This document shows, piece after piece, positions 8,811 to 16,991 of a DNA stretch of 64,000 nt. Source of the DNA: JAJDTQ01 sp965204235 (GTDB lineage: Bacteria; Desulfobacterota; Binatia; UBA9968; JAJDTQ01); the NCBI GenBank assembly GCA_965204235.1, contig OZ241979.1:1-64000 (forward strand), written 5' to 3'. The notes under the pieces are model-generated. The model made no database searches and was not told where the DNA came from. It saw only the letters and a list, made by a program, of their open reading frames with translations. A program made the position numbers and the translations under genes. Numbering within the stretch: the first letter of the stretch is position 1; every line of letters starts with the position of its first letter.

Positions 8811-10324
8811 GGGTCTCCGGCGCCCTTCTCCGCCGCCTTTCGGCGCAGCGACTTGACCACGGGCAAGGTCACGGTGACGAGGGTCAGGACCATGAGCACG
8901 ACCACGATGGGCTGGCCGTAGAAGATGTCGTAGCTTCCGTCGGAGATCATCAGCGATTGCAGGAATGCCTGTTCGGCCAGGGGTCCGAGGATGAAACCGA
9001 TCACCACGGTGATGAGCGGGAAACCGAACCGGCGCATGCAGTAGCCGAAGACGCCGGCCGCCACGGCCAGGCCCACGTCGAATATGCTGCTCCGCAGCAT
9101 GTACATCCCGACGAACACCAGCACGAGGACGAACGGCGCGATGGTCCGCGAAGGCAGCGTGCTGAGCCGCGCCAGCCAGGGGACCGCCAGCAGTCCCAGG
9201 CCGCTGGTGAGCACCTGGCTGATGACGATCCCCAGGAGCAGGGCATAGACCAGGTCCATGTGGTCCCGGAGCAGGAGCGGCCCCGGCTGCAACCCGTGGA
9301 GGACGAAGGCTCCGAGGAGCAGGGCCATGTCCGCACTGCCCGGGATGCCGAAGGCCACCGTGGGCAGGAGCGAACCCCCGTCCTTGGCGTCGTTGGCGGT
9401 CTCGCTGGCGATGATCCCTTCGAGGTTCCCCGACCCGAAGGTCTCGGGTTCGTCCGAGCCCTGGATGGCGACCACGTAGGAGAGGAACGAGGCGACCCCG
9501 GCTCCCACTCCCGGGATCACGCCGATGCCTGCGCCGATGGCGGTGGCCCGGGCCGCGGCCAGGGGTCTGGAGAGCGTATCGCGGATCCCCTGGAGCGTCT
9601 GGCGCCGCCAGTCGGCGCCGGTGGCGCCGGCCGCCGCGCTCGCCGTCATCCCGCCGCTCGCCGAGTAGCTGACGAGTTCGCTCACGGCCAGCATCCCCAC
9701 CACGAAGGGGACCATCGGAAGGCCGTCCCACAGGTATTCGCTGTCCATGGTGTAGCGGTAAACGCCGTACATCTCGGTGTATCCGATGAGGGACAGGAGG
9801 ATCCCGAGACCTCCTCCCACGAGCCCCTTGACCATGTTGCCCTTGGCCGCGAACGCGATGGTCACGAGCCCGAACACCACGAGCCAGAAGAACTCCGGCG
9901 GACCGAACGCATAAACCACCGGCTTGACTGCGGGGAGCAGGGCGAGGAGGATGGCGGCGCCGCCCAGCGAGCCCACGAAACAGGCCGTTGCGGACACGGC
10001 CAGGGCCCGGGCGCCTTCGCCCCTGCGGGTCATGGGGTAGCCGTCGAGGCACGTGGCGGCGTTGGGCGGGGTGCCGGGGGTGTTGAGGAGGATGGCGGGC
10101 ACGGACCCGCCGAACGTGCCGCTGCTGATGATGCCCGAGTACAGGAACATGGCCAGCATGGGGTCCATGCCGAAGGTGAACGGGAGCACCACCGCCAGGG
10201 CCGTGATGGTTCCGAGCCCGGGAAGCGCCCCGAAGACGACGCCCAGCGTCGTCCCCATGAACAGCATGAGCAAGGCGGCCGGGTCGGTCACCCTCAGGGC
10301 GGCTTCTGCAAGCGCCGTCTGCAT
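8807..10324 (-). CDS. tctA: Tripartite tricarboxylate transporter, large permease TctA
   Basis: A 505-residue protein with about twelve membrane helices. Family features are the GALPGLGTITALAVVLP segment near residue 33, the repeat-like GTFGGSVPAILLNTPGTP near 70, and the matching IPGVGAGVASF and AFGIPGSADMA segments in the second half. TctA is the transport channel of TTT importers. It lies 31 bases after tctC and overlaps tctB. The ThDP enzyme upstream on the same strand and the ring-cleavage genes just beyond suggest uptake of an aromatic or keto acid; this is inference. Confidence 0.93.
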   Translation of the reverse strand: MQTALAEAALRVTDPAALLMLFMGTTLGVVFGALPGLGTITALAVVLPFTFGMDPMLAMFLYSGIISSGTFGGSVPAILLNTPGTPPNAATCLDGYPMTRRGEGARALAVSATACFVGSLGGAAILLALLPAVKPVVYAFGPPEFFWLVVFGLVTIAFAAKGNMVKGLVGGGLGILLSLIGYTEMYGVYRYTMDSEYLWDGLPMVPFVVGMLAVSELVSYSASGGMTASAAAGATGADWRRQTLQGIRDTLSRPLAAARATAIGAGIGVIPGVGAGVASFLSYVVAIQGSDEPETFGSGNLEGIIASETANDAKDGGSLLPTVAFGIPGSADMALLLGAFVLHGLQPGPLLLRDHMDLVYALLLGIVISQVLTSGLGLLAVPWLARLSTLPSRTIAPFVLVLVFVGMYMLRSSIFDVGLAVAAGVFGYCMRRFGFPLITVVIGFILGPLAEQAFLQSLMISDGSYDIFYGQPIVVVLMVLTLVTVTLPVVKSLRRKAAEKGAGDP

Positions 10325-10355
10325 CGCAGGGTCGAGACGCTTGCCCGTGCGCGGG

Positions 10356-11318
10356 CTACTTCTTCCCGGTCAGCAGAGGCTTGATGTCGCGCATGATCCT
10401 GGCGTTGGCCTGCAACGCTTTCCACGTGGCGTCGGGGCCCCCCGGATCGAGGAAGAACCCTCCCTTCAAGGCCCAGTCCCTGAAAGCGGCGTCCGCCATG
10501 ATCTCCTGCATGGCCTTGCGCACGACTTGCAGCCTGTCGTCGGGCGTTCCCGGCGGCGCGGCCATGATACGCGGGACTCCCAGGACCGACAGTTGCGGAT
10601 ATCCCAGTTCGGTCGTGGTGGGGACGTCCGGCAGGTTGGGGTCCTTCTTGTCGGAGATGAAGGCCAGCATACGCAGGTCGTCCAACACGTTACGGACGTG
10701 CACGTACCCGCCGGCGCCCGCCTCGGCGTCACCGCGGGCAACGGCAAGGGCGGCCTTGGGCAGGTTCTTGTAGCCGGTAACGAACTTCACAGGGAACCCC
10801 AGGGTGGCGCCCAGGGCGTTGGCCTCGATCCAGGTGACCGCGCCGACTCCGGTGGTGGCGAACTTGATGGCGCGGCCGGCCTTCTTGAAGTCCGCCAGGC
10901 TCCGGATGGTCGATCCCTTGTTCACGAACACGAACTGCTTGGCGTCCGAGATCTTCAGGATGACCTTGAAGCGGTTGTAGTCGATGGACGCCTTCTTGCC
11001 GCGCAGGATCTCGTTGGACTGGAAAGAGACGAAGTGGACGAAGCCGATGGTGTAGCCGTCGGGCTTGGACTTGAACAGGACCACCGCGCCCTTGCGTCCA
11101 CCGGCGCCCGGGTTGTTCTTGACCACCACGGGTACGCCGAGCTTCTCCTCGAGGTCCGCGCCCATCTTCCGTCCCAGCCGGCCATAGGCTCCGCCGGCCC
11201 CGAACGGCACGATGATCGTGATGGGTCCGTCCGGGTAGGCGGCAGGCGTTTCGGGGGCGTTCGCCAGCGCCAGGGCGCCCGATGCCAAAGCAATGGTCAA
11301 AAGTCTTGCCAAACGCAT
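10356..11318 (-). CDS. tctC: TTT-type periplasmic solute-binding protein (Bug/TctC family)
   Basis: A 320-residue protein with a signal peptide (MRLARLLTIALASGALALA, cleavage near residue 25) followed by the family start YPDGPITIIVPFGAGGAYGR. NNPGAGGRKG and the DGYTIGFVH segment fit the Bug/TctC fold, whose Venus-flytrap domain captures carboxylates. It heads the tctCAB operon. The gap of 66 bases after the ThDP gene permits cotranscription. The ligand cannot be named. Confidence 0.92.
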   Translation of the reverse strand: MRLARLLTIALASGALALANAPETPAAYPDGPITIIVPFGAGGAYGRLGRKMGADLEEKLGVPVVVKNNPGAGGRKGAVVLFKSKPDGYTIGFVHFVSFQSNEILRGKKASIDYNRFKVILKISDAKQFVFVNKGSTIRSLADFKKAGRAIKFATTGVGAVTWIEANALGATLGFPVKFVTGYKNLPKAALAVARGDAEAGAGGYVHVRNVLDDLRMLAFISDKKDPNLPDVPTTTELGYPQLSVLGVPRIMAAPPGTPDDRLQVVRKAMQEIMADAAFRDWALKGGFFLDPGGPDATWKALQANARIMRDIKPLLTGKK

Positions 11319-11384
11319 GTTCCCTCCTTGCAGCAGTGTTTCCCTGCGGTAGCAGCAGCAGTCGGCCGGAAGCGTCGTTCCACG

Positions 11385-13142
11385 TCAGCCTGCGGGGTTG
11401 CGGCAGATGACGTTCAACAGGGCCTGCCGCCGCTCCTCCCTGACGGCCTTGAGGCTGCGTTCGAGCGCGCCGGGCAGGTCCGCGGGATCCTCGACCCTTT
11501 CCGCGTATGCGCCGCACGCCTGCGCGATCAGCTCGAACCGGGGCGACGGCGTCAGGTCCGTGCCCGGAAAGACCCCGGTCTGCTGGGCGACTCCGTCCGG
11601 GTAGAGTTCCCGCACCGTGCTGAGGGACGCGTTCCACGCCCCGTTGTTATAGACCACGGTGAGGAAGGGGGCATCGTATTTCCGTGCAGTGAAGTGGCAG
11701 GCGGTGGGCACGGAGAACATGTAGCAGCCATCGCCCTCCGCGGCGATGACCGTGTGGTCCGGGGCCGCGAGCTTGGCTCCGACGGCCGCGCCCAGACCCC
11801 ACCCCAGATGCCCGGCCGGCGCCTGGCCGAAGTGGGAGCCGGGACGTTCCAGCCCGAGCACGGGCTCCACGGGCGAGGTCACCGCCTCCCCGATGACGAT
11901 GGTCTTCTCGTCCATCACCTCGGCGATGCAGCGGGACACCCACAAGGGGTGGATGGGCCGCTCGTCCTTCACCTCGTGGATGCGGGCCGCGAGGTCCGAG
12001 CGCCGCTCGCGGTGGGCGGCCTCGACCCGGGCGCGCCGCTCCTCCACGGCCTTCCGCGTTTCCGCGTCGGCGCTTTCGAGCTTCCGCCGGACGATCCGGT
12101 TGAGCACCGGCAGGGTGACGTCGGAGGCCCCGGTCATGGCGTGGTCCACCGGGAAACCCCACACCGGGATGGAGGAGAACAGCGGGTCCACCTCCAGTTG
12201 CACCACCCTGGCCCCGGGCCGGAGCGGGTCCCGGCTGGCCGGCGTCCACGGGACGTCGGTGTCCATGAGGAACACCAGGTCCGCCCGGGACAGGTGCGCG
12301 TCCACGTCGTGGCCGCCGTGGCACGGGTGGCTCGCGGGAAAGTTCATGTACTGGGACATGAAGTGCTGGACCACCGGTATGGCCAGCAGTTCGGCCAGCT
12401 CCACCAGCGCCGCCACCGCCTCGGGGTTCCGCCCGAGGTAGCGAGTGAGGATGACCGGCTCGGCCGCGCCCATGAGCATCTCCGCGGCCTGCTCCAGGTC
12501 GGCCGCGGGGGTCTGGTGCTTGCTGGGCGGCTTGAACGCTTCCGCGGACACGCGGGTCGATTCCATGGACTCGTACAGCCACTCCCGCGGCAGCGACAGG
12601 TACACCGGACCCCGGGGCTCGGCCATGGCGATCTTGAAGGCCCGGGGGACGATGGCGCCGAGTTGCTCGTTGGCGCGGTTCTCGTAGTCCCACTTGACGA
12701 ACTCGCGCACGATGCCGCCCTGGTCCCGGGACTCCTGGCGCCAGTGGATGTGGTGGCTCTTGCCCCCCGCCAACTCCCCCTCGGTGACCGGGGTGCGTCC
12801 CGCCACGAACAGCATGGGCGCCTGGCAAGACTTGGCGTTCATCAGCCCCCCCAGCCCGTTGGCGGTGCCGGGCAGGGTGTGCACGAGGACCACCTGGGGC
12901 TTGCCCGAGACGCAATAGTAGCCGTGGGCCATGGAGACCGCGGCCTGTTCATGGGGCGCCACCACGATCTCGGCGCCCCTGGACTCGCTGCGGCGCGCCT
13001 TGGCGAGGGCTTCCAGGATCGGACCGTGGTCGGTGCCGGTGTTGGCGAAGATATAGTCCACGTCCGGGTTGGCGTTGATCTGGGCCAGGAAGGCTTCCGC
13101 CCCGTTGGTTACGGCCACGTCTTCGAAAGAGGGTCCCGGCAT
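11385..13142 (-). CDS. Thiamine-diphosphate-dependent enzyme, acetolactate synthase/decarboxylase type
   Basis: A 585-residue protein with the three-domain ThDP fold. The catalytic glutamate is E65 in the APHEQAAVSMAHGY block. The ThDP/magnesium motif is GDG (470-472) through NN (499-500). It resembles acetolactate-synthase-like, benzoylformate-decarboxylase-like or sulfopyruvate/oxalyl-CoA decarboxylase enzymes; the product cannot be fixed. It heads the operon leading into tctCAB, so it may process the imported acid. The 176-base gap to ligA is divergent and would hold both promoters. Confidence 0.82.
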   Translation of the reverse strand: MPGPSFEDVAVTNGAEAFLAQINANPDVDYIFANTGTDHGPILEALAKARRSESRGAEIVVAPHEQAAVSMAHGYYCVSGKPQVVLVHTLPGTANGLGGLMNAKSCQAPMLFVAGRTPVTEGELAGGKSHHIHWRQESRDQGGIVREFVKWDYENRANEQLGAIVPRAFKIAMAEPRGPVYLSLPREWLYESMESTRVSAEAFKPPSKHQTPAADLEQAAEMLMGAAEPVILTRYLGRNPEAVAALVELAELLAIPVVQHFMSQYMNFPASHPCHGGHDVDAHLSRADLVFLMDTDVPWTPASRDPLRPGARVVQLEVDPLFSSIPVWGFPVDHAMTGASDVTLPVLNRIVRRKLESADAETRKAVEERRARVEAAHRERRSDLAARIHEVKDERPIHPLWVSRCIAEVMDEKTIVIGEAVTSPVEPVLGLERPGSHFGQAPAGHLGWGLGAAVGAKLAAPDHTVIAAEGDGCYMFSVPTACHFTARKYDAPFLTVVYNNGAWNASLSTVRELYPDGVAQQTGVFPGTDLTPSPRFELIAQACGAYAERVEDPADLPGALERSLKAVREERRQALLNVICRNPAG

Positions 13143-13318
13143 GGATAGGTCTCCCGTGTGAGTCGGTTGTTTGCCTGCGTGCTTGGCTGCGGAGCGGTGA
13201 GCGAGAGTAGCAACGGCGTCCGTCCGGTGTCAAGCCGACCCTCGCCCGGCCGAGGTTTGACGCCGCCTCCGAATCGTCCTATGGTTGGCGGAAATCCGGT
13301 TCCCGGAGGGACGCGAGA

Positions 13319-13681
13319 ATGGACCAGCCAGGGCAGGCCCCGCCCAGGATCGAGGGCACCTACGTGTTCGACGGAGCCCGGTCTCGCAAGGGTTACCGTC
13401 TCAACAAGTTCTTCTTTTCCCTCAATCGGGCCGAGAACCGCGCCGCCTTCGGGGAGGACCCGGAGGGGTTGATGGACCGCTTCGGCCTGTCCGACTGGGA
13501 GAAGGGGAGGATACGGGACAGGGACTGGCTCGCCCTGGCCCGGGACGGCGGCGCCAACATCTACGTCATGTACAAGATGGGCTCGGTGACGGGCGACAGC
13601 CTCCAGCACATCGGCGCGGCGTTCCGGGGCCAGACCCTGGAAGAGTTCCTGAGCACGCGAAAGGTGCAGGGGGCGCGGTAG
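13319..13681 (+). CDS. LigA-like small subunit of a class III extradiol ring-cleavage dioxygenase
   Basis: A 120-residue helical protein with the LigA signature: GTYVFDGARSRKGYRLNKF, NRAENRAAF, LMDRFGLSDWEKGRI, then RDWLALARDGGANIYVMYKM. It matches the alpha subunit of protocatechuate 4,5-dioxygenase, which caps the active site of the beta subunit. One base separates it from the LigB-type gene, so the two are translationally coupled. In known systems the pair opens protocatechuate, gallate or related catechols. Which ring is cut here is unknown. Confidence 0.9.
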   Translation: MDQPGQAPPRIEGTYVFDGARSRKGYRLNKFFFSLNRAENRAAFGEDPEGLMDRFGLSDWEKGRIRDRDWLALARDGGANIYVMYKMGSVTGDSLQHIGAAFRGQTLEEFLSTRKVQGAR

Positions 13682-13682
13682 C

Positions 13683-14531
13683 ATGGGACGCATCGTCGCC
13701 GGTATCGGGTCGTCGCACGTGCCCTCGGTGGGCGCCGCCTTCGACCAGGGCAAGCAGGACTCCCCCGAGTGGAAGCCGCTGTTCGACGGCTACCGGCCGG
13801 CCATGGAATGGCTCCGGGAGGCTCGTATCGACGTGGCCGTCTTCATCTACAACGACCACGGCACGGACTTCTTCTTCGACAAGTACCCGACCTTCGCCAT
13901 GGGCGTGGCCGACAGCTATCCGCCGGGGGACGAAGGCTGGGGGCCGCGTCCGCTGCCGCCCGTTCCCGGCGACCCGGAGTTCTCCTGGCACGTGGCCGAG
14001 TCGCTGATCCGGGAGAGCGAGTTCGACATGACCGTGTGCCAGGAGTTGGCCGTGGACCACGGGCTGCTGACGCCGCTGCCGCTGCTCTGGTCCCACCGGC
14101 CCCGCTGGGACATCAAGGTGCTGCCCGTGGTGGTCAACGTGGTGCAGCACCCGCTCCCCACCGCGCGCCGCCTGTGGAAGTTGGGCAAGGCCCTGCGCCA
14201 GGCGGTGGAGAGCTATCCGGGGGACGTCCGCGTGGCCGTCCTCGGCACCGGCGGGTTGTCGCACCAGCTCCACGGGGAGCGTTTCGGGTTCCGCAACGAG
14301 GAGTGGGACCGGTCGTTCATGGAGCGGATCGTGACCCGGCCGGAGGAACTGGCGGCGCTGCCGCACCACGAGTACATGCGGCAGGGAGGCGCCGAGGCCG
14401 TGGAGATGATCATGTGGCTGGGCATGCGCGGCGCCCTGTCGCCCCAAGTGAAGCTCGTGCACCGGAACTACTATGCGCCCATGCTCACGGGCATGGGGCT
14501 GTTGCTGCTGGAGGACGCCGCCGGGTCGTGA
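13683..14531 (+). CDS. LigB-like catalytic subunit of a class III extradiol dioxygenase
   Basis: A 282-residue protein with the iron ligands of the LigB family: H12 (GSSHVPS), H59 (YNDHGTDFF) and a glutamate around 238-241 (QGGAEAVEMIMW). The acid/base histidine is probably in GTGGLSHQLHG. Length equals protocatechuate 4,5-dioxygenase beta chain. With the LigA-type subunit upstream it should form an Fe(II) dioxygenase cleaving a catecholic ring next to the hydroxyls. It is followed convergently by the IclR regulator. No downstream semialdehyde dehydrogenase or hydratase is present, so the rest of the pathway lies elsewhere. Confidence 0.92.
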   Translation: MGRIVAGIGSSHVPSVGAAFDQGKQDSPEWKPLFDGYRPAMEWLREARIDVAVFIYNDHGTDFFFDKYPTFAMGVADSYPPGDEGWGPRPLPPVPGDPEFSWHVAESLIRESEFDMTVCQELAVDHGLLTPLPLLWSHRPRWDIKVLPVVVNVVQHPLPTARRLWKLGKALRQAVESYPGDVRVAVLGTGGLSHQLHGERFGFRNEEWDRSFMERIVTRPEELAALPHHEYMRQGGAEAVEMIMWLGMRGALSPQVKLVHRNYYAPMLTGMGLLLLEDAAGS

Positions 14532-14581
14532 ACGGGGACCGCGCGCAGAAAGGAACGGACGCGCTCCGGGTGACGTCGAAG

Positions 14582-15322
14582 TTAGAGTCCTCGGCCGATC
14601 CTGGCCGCCGCGGACAGGAGTGCAGGACGGCAGCGCGATACGAAGTCCTCGTCGAATCGGCTCAGAAGTCCGAAAACCGATAGCGAAAGCCGCATCCTGC
14701 CGGTCTTGTCACGCACCGGAACCGAAACGGCGGCGATGTCCGGCTCATTGTCGCCAAGGTTCAGTGCGACGCCATCTCTTCGGATCTTCTCCAACTCGGT
14801 GTTCAGGCTCTGCATATCCGGCGGTGTGCTTCCCAGAAGCGGTAGGGAGCGCAGGCGCTGCTCGCGTTCACTCGGTGTCATCTCCGCCAGCCAGAGTTTG
14901 CCTTGGGCCGTCAGGTGAAGCGGCAGAATGGTCCCGAGACTTATGTTGACCGAGATGGGTTGTCGAGAGCGTGCGACGCTGACGCAGACGGGACCGAGGT
15001 TCGACAGGCGACAGGCCATCACGGACTCATTGAGCTCCTGGGTCAGCGCCTCGAGCCGCGGTTTCAGGATATACGACCGTGGATTGGCCCCCTCGGCCAA
15101 GCGCCCGAGTTCCTCGATTCGCGGACCCAGTGTGTAGTGACCCCGTCGGGTGCGGCTGACCGCCCCCGACTTCTCGAGCGTTATGAGAAGGCGATGAGCC
15201 GTCGCCGTGTTCGTCCCAAGGCGCTCGACAACGATCGCCGTCGTGATCTCCGGCTCGCTCTCGGAGAACAATCCAAGGATCTCGAAGCCCTTTAGCAATG
15301 AGGAGTTCAGAGGAGTGCTCAT
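14582..15322 (-). CDS. IclR family transcriptional regulator
   Basis: A 246-residue regulator. The N-terminal winged helix-turn-helix is ITTAIVVERLGTNTATAHRL with wing SRTRRGHYTLG. The C-terminal IclR effector domain contains LPLHLTAQGKLWLAEM and NLGDNEPDIAAVSVPV. The start at 15322 (MSTPLNSSLLKGF) fits the family and has AGAAGGG upstream; an in-frame ATG at 15379 would add 19 uncharacteristic residues. It is divergent from dctPQM and almost certainly controls it, with itself, through the palindromes at 15383-15424. Effector unknown. Confidence 0.93.
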   Translation of the reverse strand: MSTPLNSSLLKGFEILGLFSESEPEITTAIVVERLGTNTATAHRLLITLEKSGAVSRTRRGHYTLGPRIEELGRLAEGANPRSYILKPRLEALTQELNESVMACRLSNLGPVCVSVARSRQPISVNISLGTILPLHLTAQGKLWLAEMTPSEREQRLRSLPLLGSTPPDMQSLNTELEKIRRDGVALNLGDNEPDIAAVSVPVRDKTGRMRLSLSVFGLLSRFDEDFVSRCRPALLSAAARIGRGL

Positions 15323-15382
15323 CCTTCGGCCCTTCTTTTCCGGTCCATCCGGAGAGTCGAGCGACCTTGACAATGGCAACCC

Positions 15383-15424
15383 TATCTCTTATAGTTTGAG
15401 ATAATTATCTCATATATTGAGATA
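15383..15424. promoter_or_regulatory. Operator-like array of inverted TATCTC/GAGATA half-sites
   Basis: The AT-rich gap between the IclR gene and dctP holds four alternating half-sites: TATCTC at 15383-15388 and 15406-15411, GAGATA at 15398-15403 and 15419-15424. The middle pair forms the exact 16-base palindrome TGAGATAATTATCTCA (15397-15412). A second inverted pair with five-base spacer lies at 15408-15424. This is the probable IclR binding region. The local AT content is unlike the rest of the window. Confidence 0.65.
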
Positions 15425-15476
15425 AAGATAAAGAGGGGGAAGCCGTGAACCAATAACCGCTCCGAAGGAGGACGCC

Positions 15477-16469
15477 ATGAAGATATCGAAACTGCTTGCC
15501 GCCGCGGCGGCATTCGCTTTCACGGGAACGGGTTTTGCCGCACAGGCCGCAGAGCTGAAGCTGGCGCATTTCGCGTCCACGAAGTACCATCTGCACAACG
15601 AGATGTTCCTGCCGCTTGCGAAGAAACTGGCCACAGCCACCAACGGAGCGACTACCATCCGCGTTTACCCCGGCGGCGAGCTCGGGAAAGGGCCGGTAAA
15701 GCAGTACGACCGGGTCATCGATGGCGTGGCGGACATGGTCTATGCGCTGCCGGGCTACACCGCCGCCCAGTTCAAGCAGACCTTGATGGTGGAACTGCCG
15801 GGCATGGTGCCGGCAGGCACGAACCGCACCAAGGTCGTCTGGCGGAACATCGGCATGCTCGACAAGGAGTTCCGTCGCACGAAACTTCTGGGCCTGTGGA
15901 CTGCGCAGGAAGCCGTCCTTCTCTCGCGTGAAAAGCCGATCCGTACGCTTGCGGACCTCAAGGGCATGAAGATCCGTGTACCCTCCAAGAACACCGGCCG
16001 CGTGGCCGAAGCCTGGGGCGCGACCCCGGTCTCACAGCCCATCAGCCAGGTTTACACTTCGATGGAGACCGGCGTCATCGATGGCGTTCTCGTAGACGCG
16101 TCGGTGCTCACGAGCTTCAAGCTCGGCGAAGTCACCAGGTACGTCACGCGCGGCATGAACGCCACGAACTCGATGTTCATGCTGGTTATGAACCGTGATA
16201 GCTGGAAGTCGCTTGACAAGGAGACCCAGGCCGCCTTGACCGAACTGACCGGGGCAGGGTTGTCCGAAGGAGGTCGTGTCACCATGGACAACGCGGCCAC
16301 CAAGGCTCTGAAGGCATACGTGGCCAAGGGCGGCCAGGTCATCGAGCTGACGGCCCGGACGGCGGCCGAGTTCAACCGGGCGACGGACGCGCTTGCCGAC
16401 AAGGTCATCGCGGAACTCCAGGCCGAAGGAGTCGATGCCAAAGCCTGGGCCGCCGCCCTCCGAAAGTAG
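15477..16469 (+). CDS. dctP: TRAP transporter substrate-binding protein
   Basis: A 330-residue periplasmic protein. The signal peptide MKISKLLAAAAAFAFTGTGF is followed by an AQAAEL cleavage region. The DctP-fold features include the conserved arginine in KIRVPSKNTGRVAEAWG, which binds the substrate carboxylate, and the SMETGVIDGVLV motif. RBS AAGGAGG lies at 15465-15471. It captures an organic acid for DctQM. First gene of a three-gene operon, under the IclR-type operator. Confidence 0.95.
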   Translation: MKISKLLAAAAAFAFTGTGFAAQAAELKLAHFASTKYHLHNEMFLPLAKKLATATNGATTIRVYPGGELGKGPVKQYDRVIDGVADMVYALPGYTAAQFKQTLMVELPGMVPAGTNRTKVVWRNIGMLDKEFRRTKLLGLWTAQEAVLLSREKPIRTLADLKGMKIRVPSKNTGRVAEAWGATPVSQPISQVYTSMETGVIDGVLVDASVLTSFKLGEVTRYVTRGMNATNSMFMLVMNRDSWKSLDKETQAALTELTGAGLSEGGRVTMDNAATKALKAYVAKGGQVIELTARTAAEFNRATDALADKVIAELQAEGVDAKAWAAALRK

Positions 16470-16472
16470 GCC

Positions 16473-16991
16473 GTGGCCGATCCGGCGCCGCACCGAACCG
16501 CTCGGGAAGGGACCCTTCCCGAGCGTGTCCTGCACTTGGGAGCGTTGCTTGGCGGGCTGGCGCTCTTCGCCATCATGCTCCTGGTTTCCGTCTCCGTTTT
16601 CTTCCGCTATGCGCTGAACCAGCCGATCCTCGGCAACCAGGAGCTCGTCGAGATCGGCATGTCCGTCGTCGTCATGCTGGCGATGCCCTATGCGGCGCTC
16701 ACCGAGCAGCACATCCGTGTGGATATCCTGGATCACAGGCTTGGGAGCGCAGGGCGTTTCGCAGGCGACCTCTTGGCGCGGGTCGTCTCGATCCTGGTTC
16801 TGGGTCTGTTGGTGCGGAAGGCCTGGGGCAAGGCGCTGGATGCTCACGAGTATGGCGACGTGACCAACATGATCGAGGTCCCGGTGTGGATTGCCTACGG
16901 AGCCATCACCCTGGGGATGGGTTTCTTCCTCCTGGTGCTGGCCCTCCAATTGTTCCTCCAGTTCCGACGAGGCATCGCAGACTATGAGTGA
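16473..16991 (+). CDS. dctQ: TRAP transporter small permease DctQ
   Basis: A 172-residue protein with four membrane helices, including the typical SVSVFFRYALNQPILGNQE segment and EQHIRVDILD. It begins with GTG at 16473, three bases after dctP, and its last eight bases overlap dctM. DctQ joins DctM in the inner membrane complex driven by the sodium gradient. Confidence 0.92.
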   Translation: MADPAPHRTAREGTLPERVLHLGALLGGLALFAIMLLVSVSVFFRYALNQPILGNQELVEIGMSVVVMLAMPYAALTEQHIRVDILDHRLGSAGRFAGDLLARVVSILVLGLLVRKAWGKALDAHEYGDVTNMIEVPVWIAYGAITLGMGFFLLVLALQLFLQFRRGIADYE

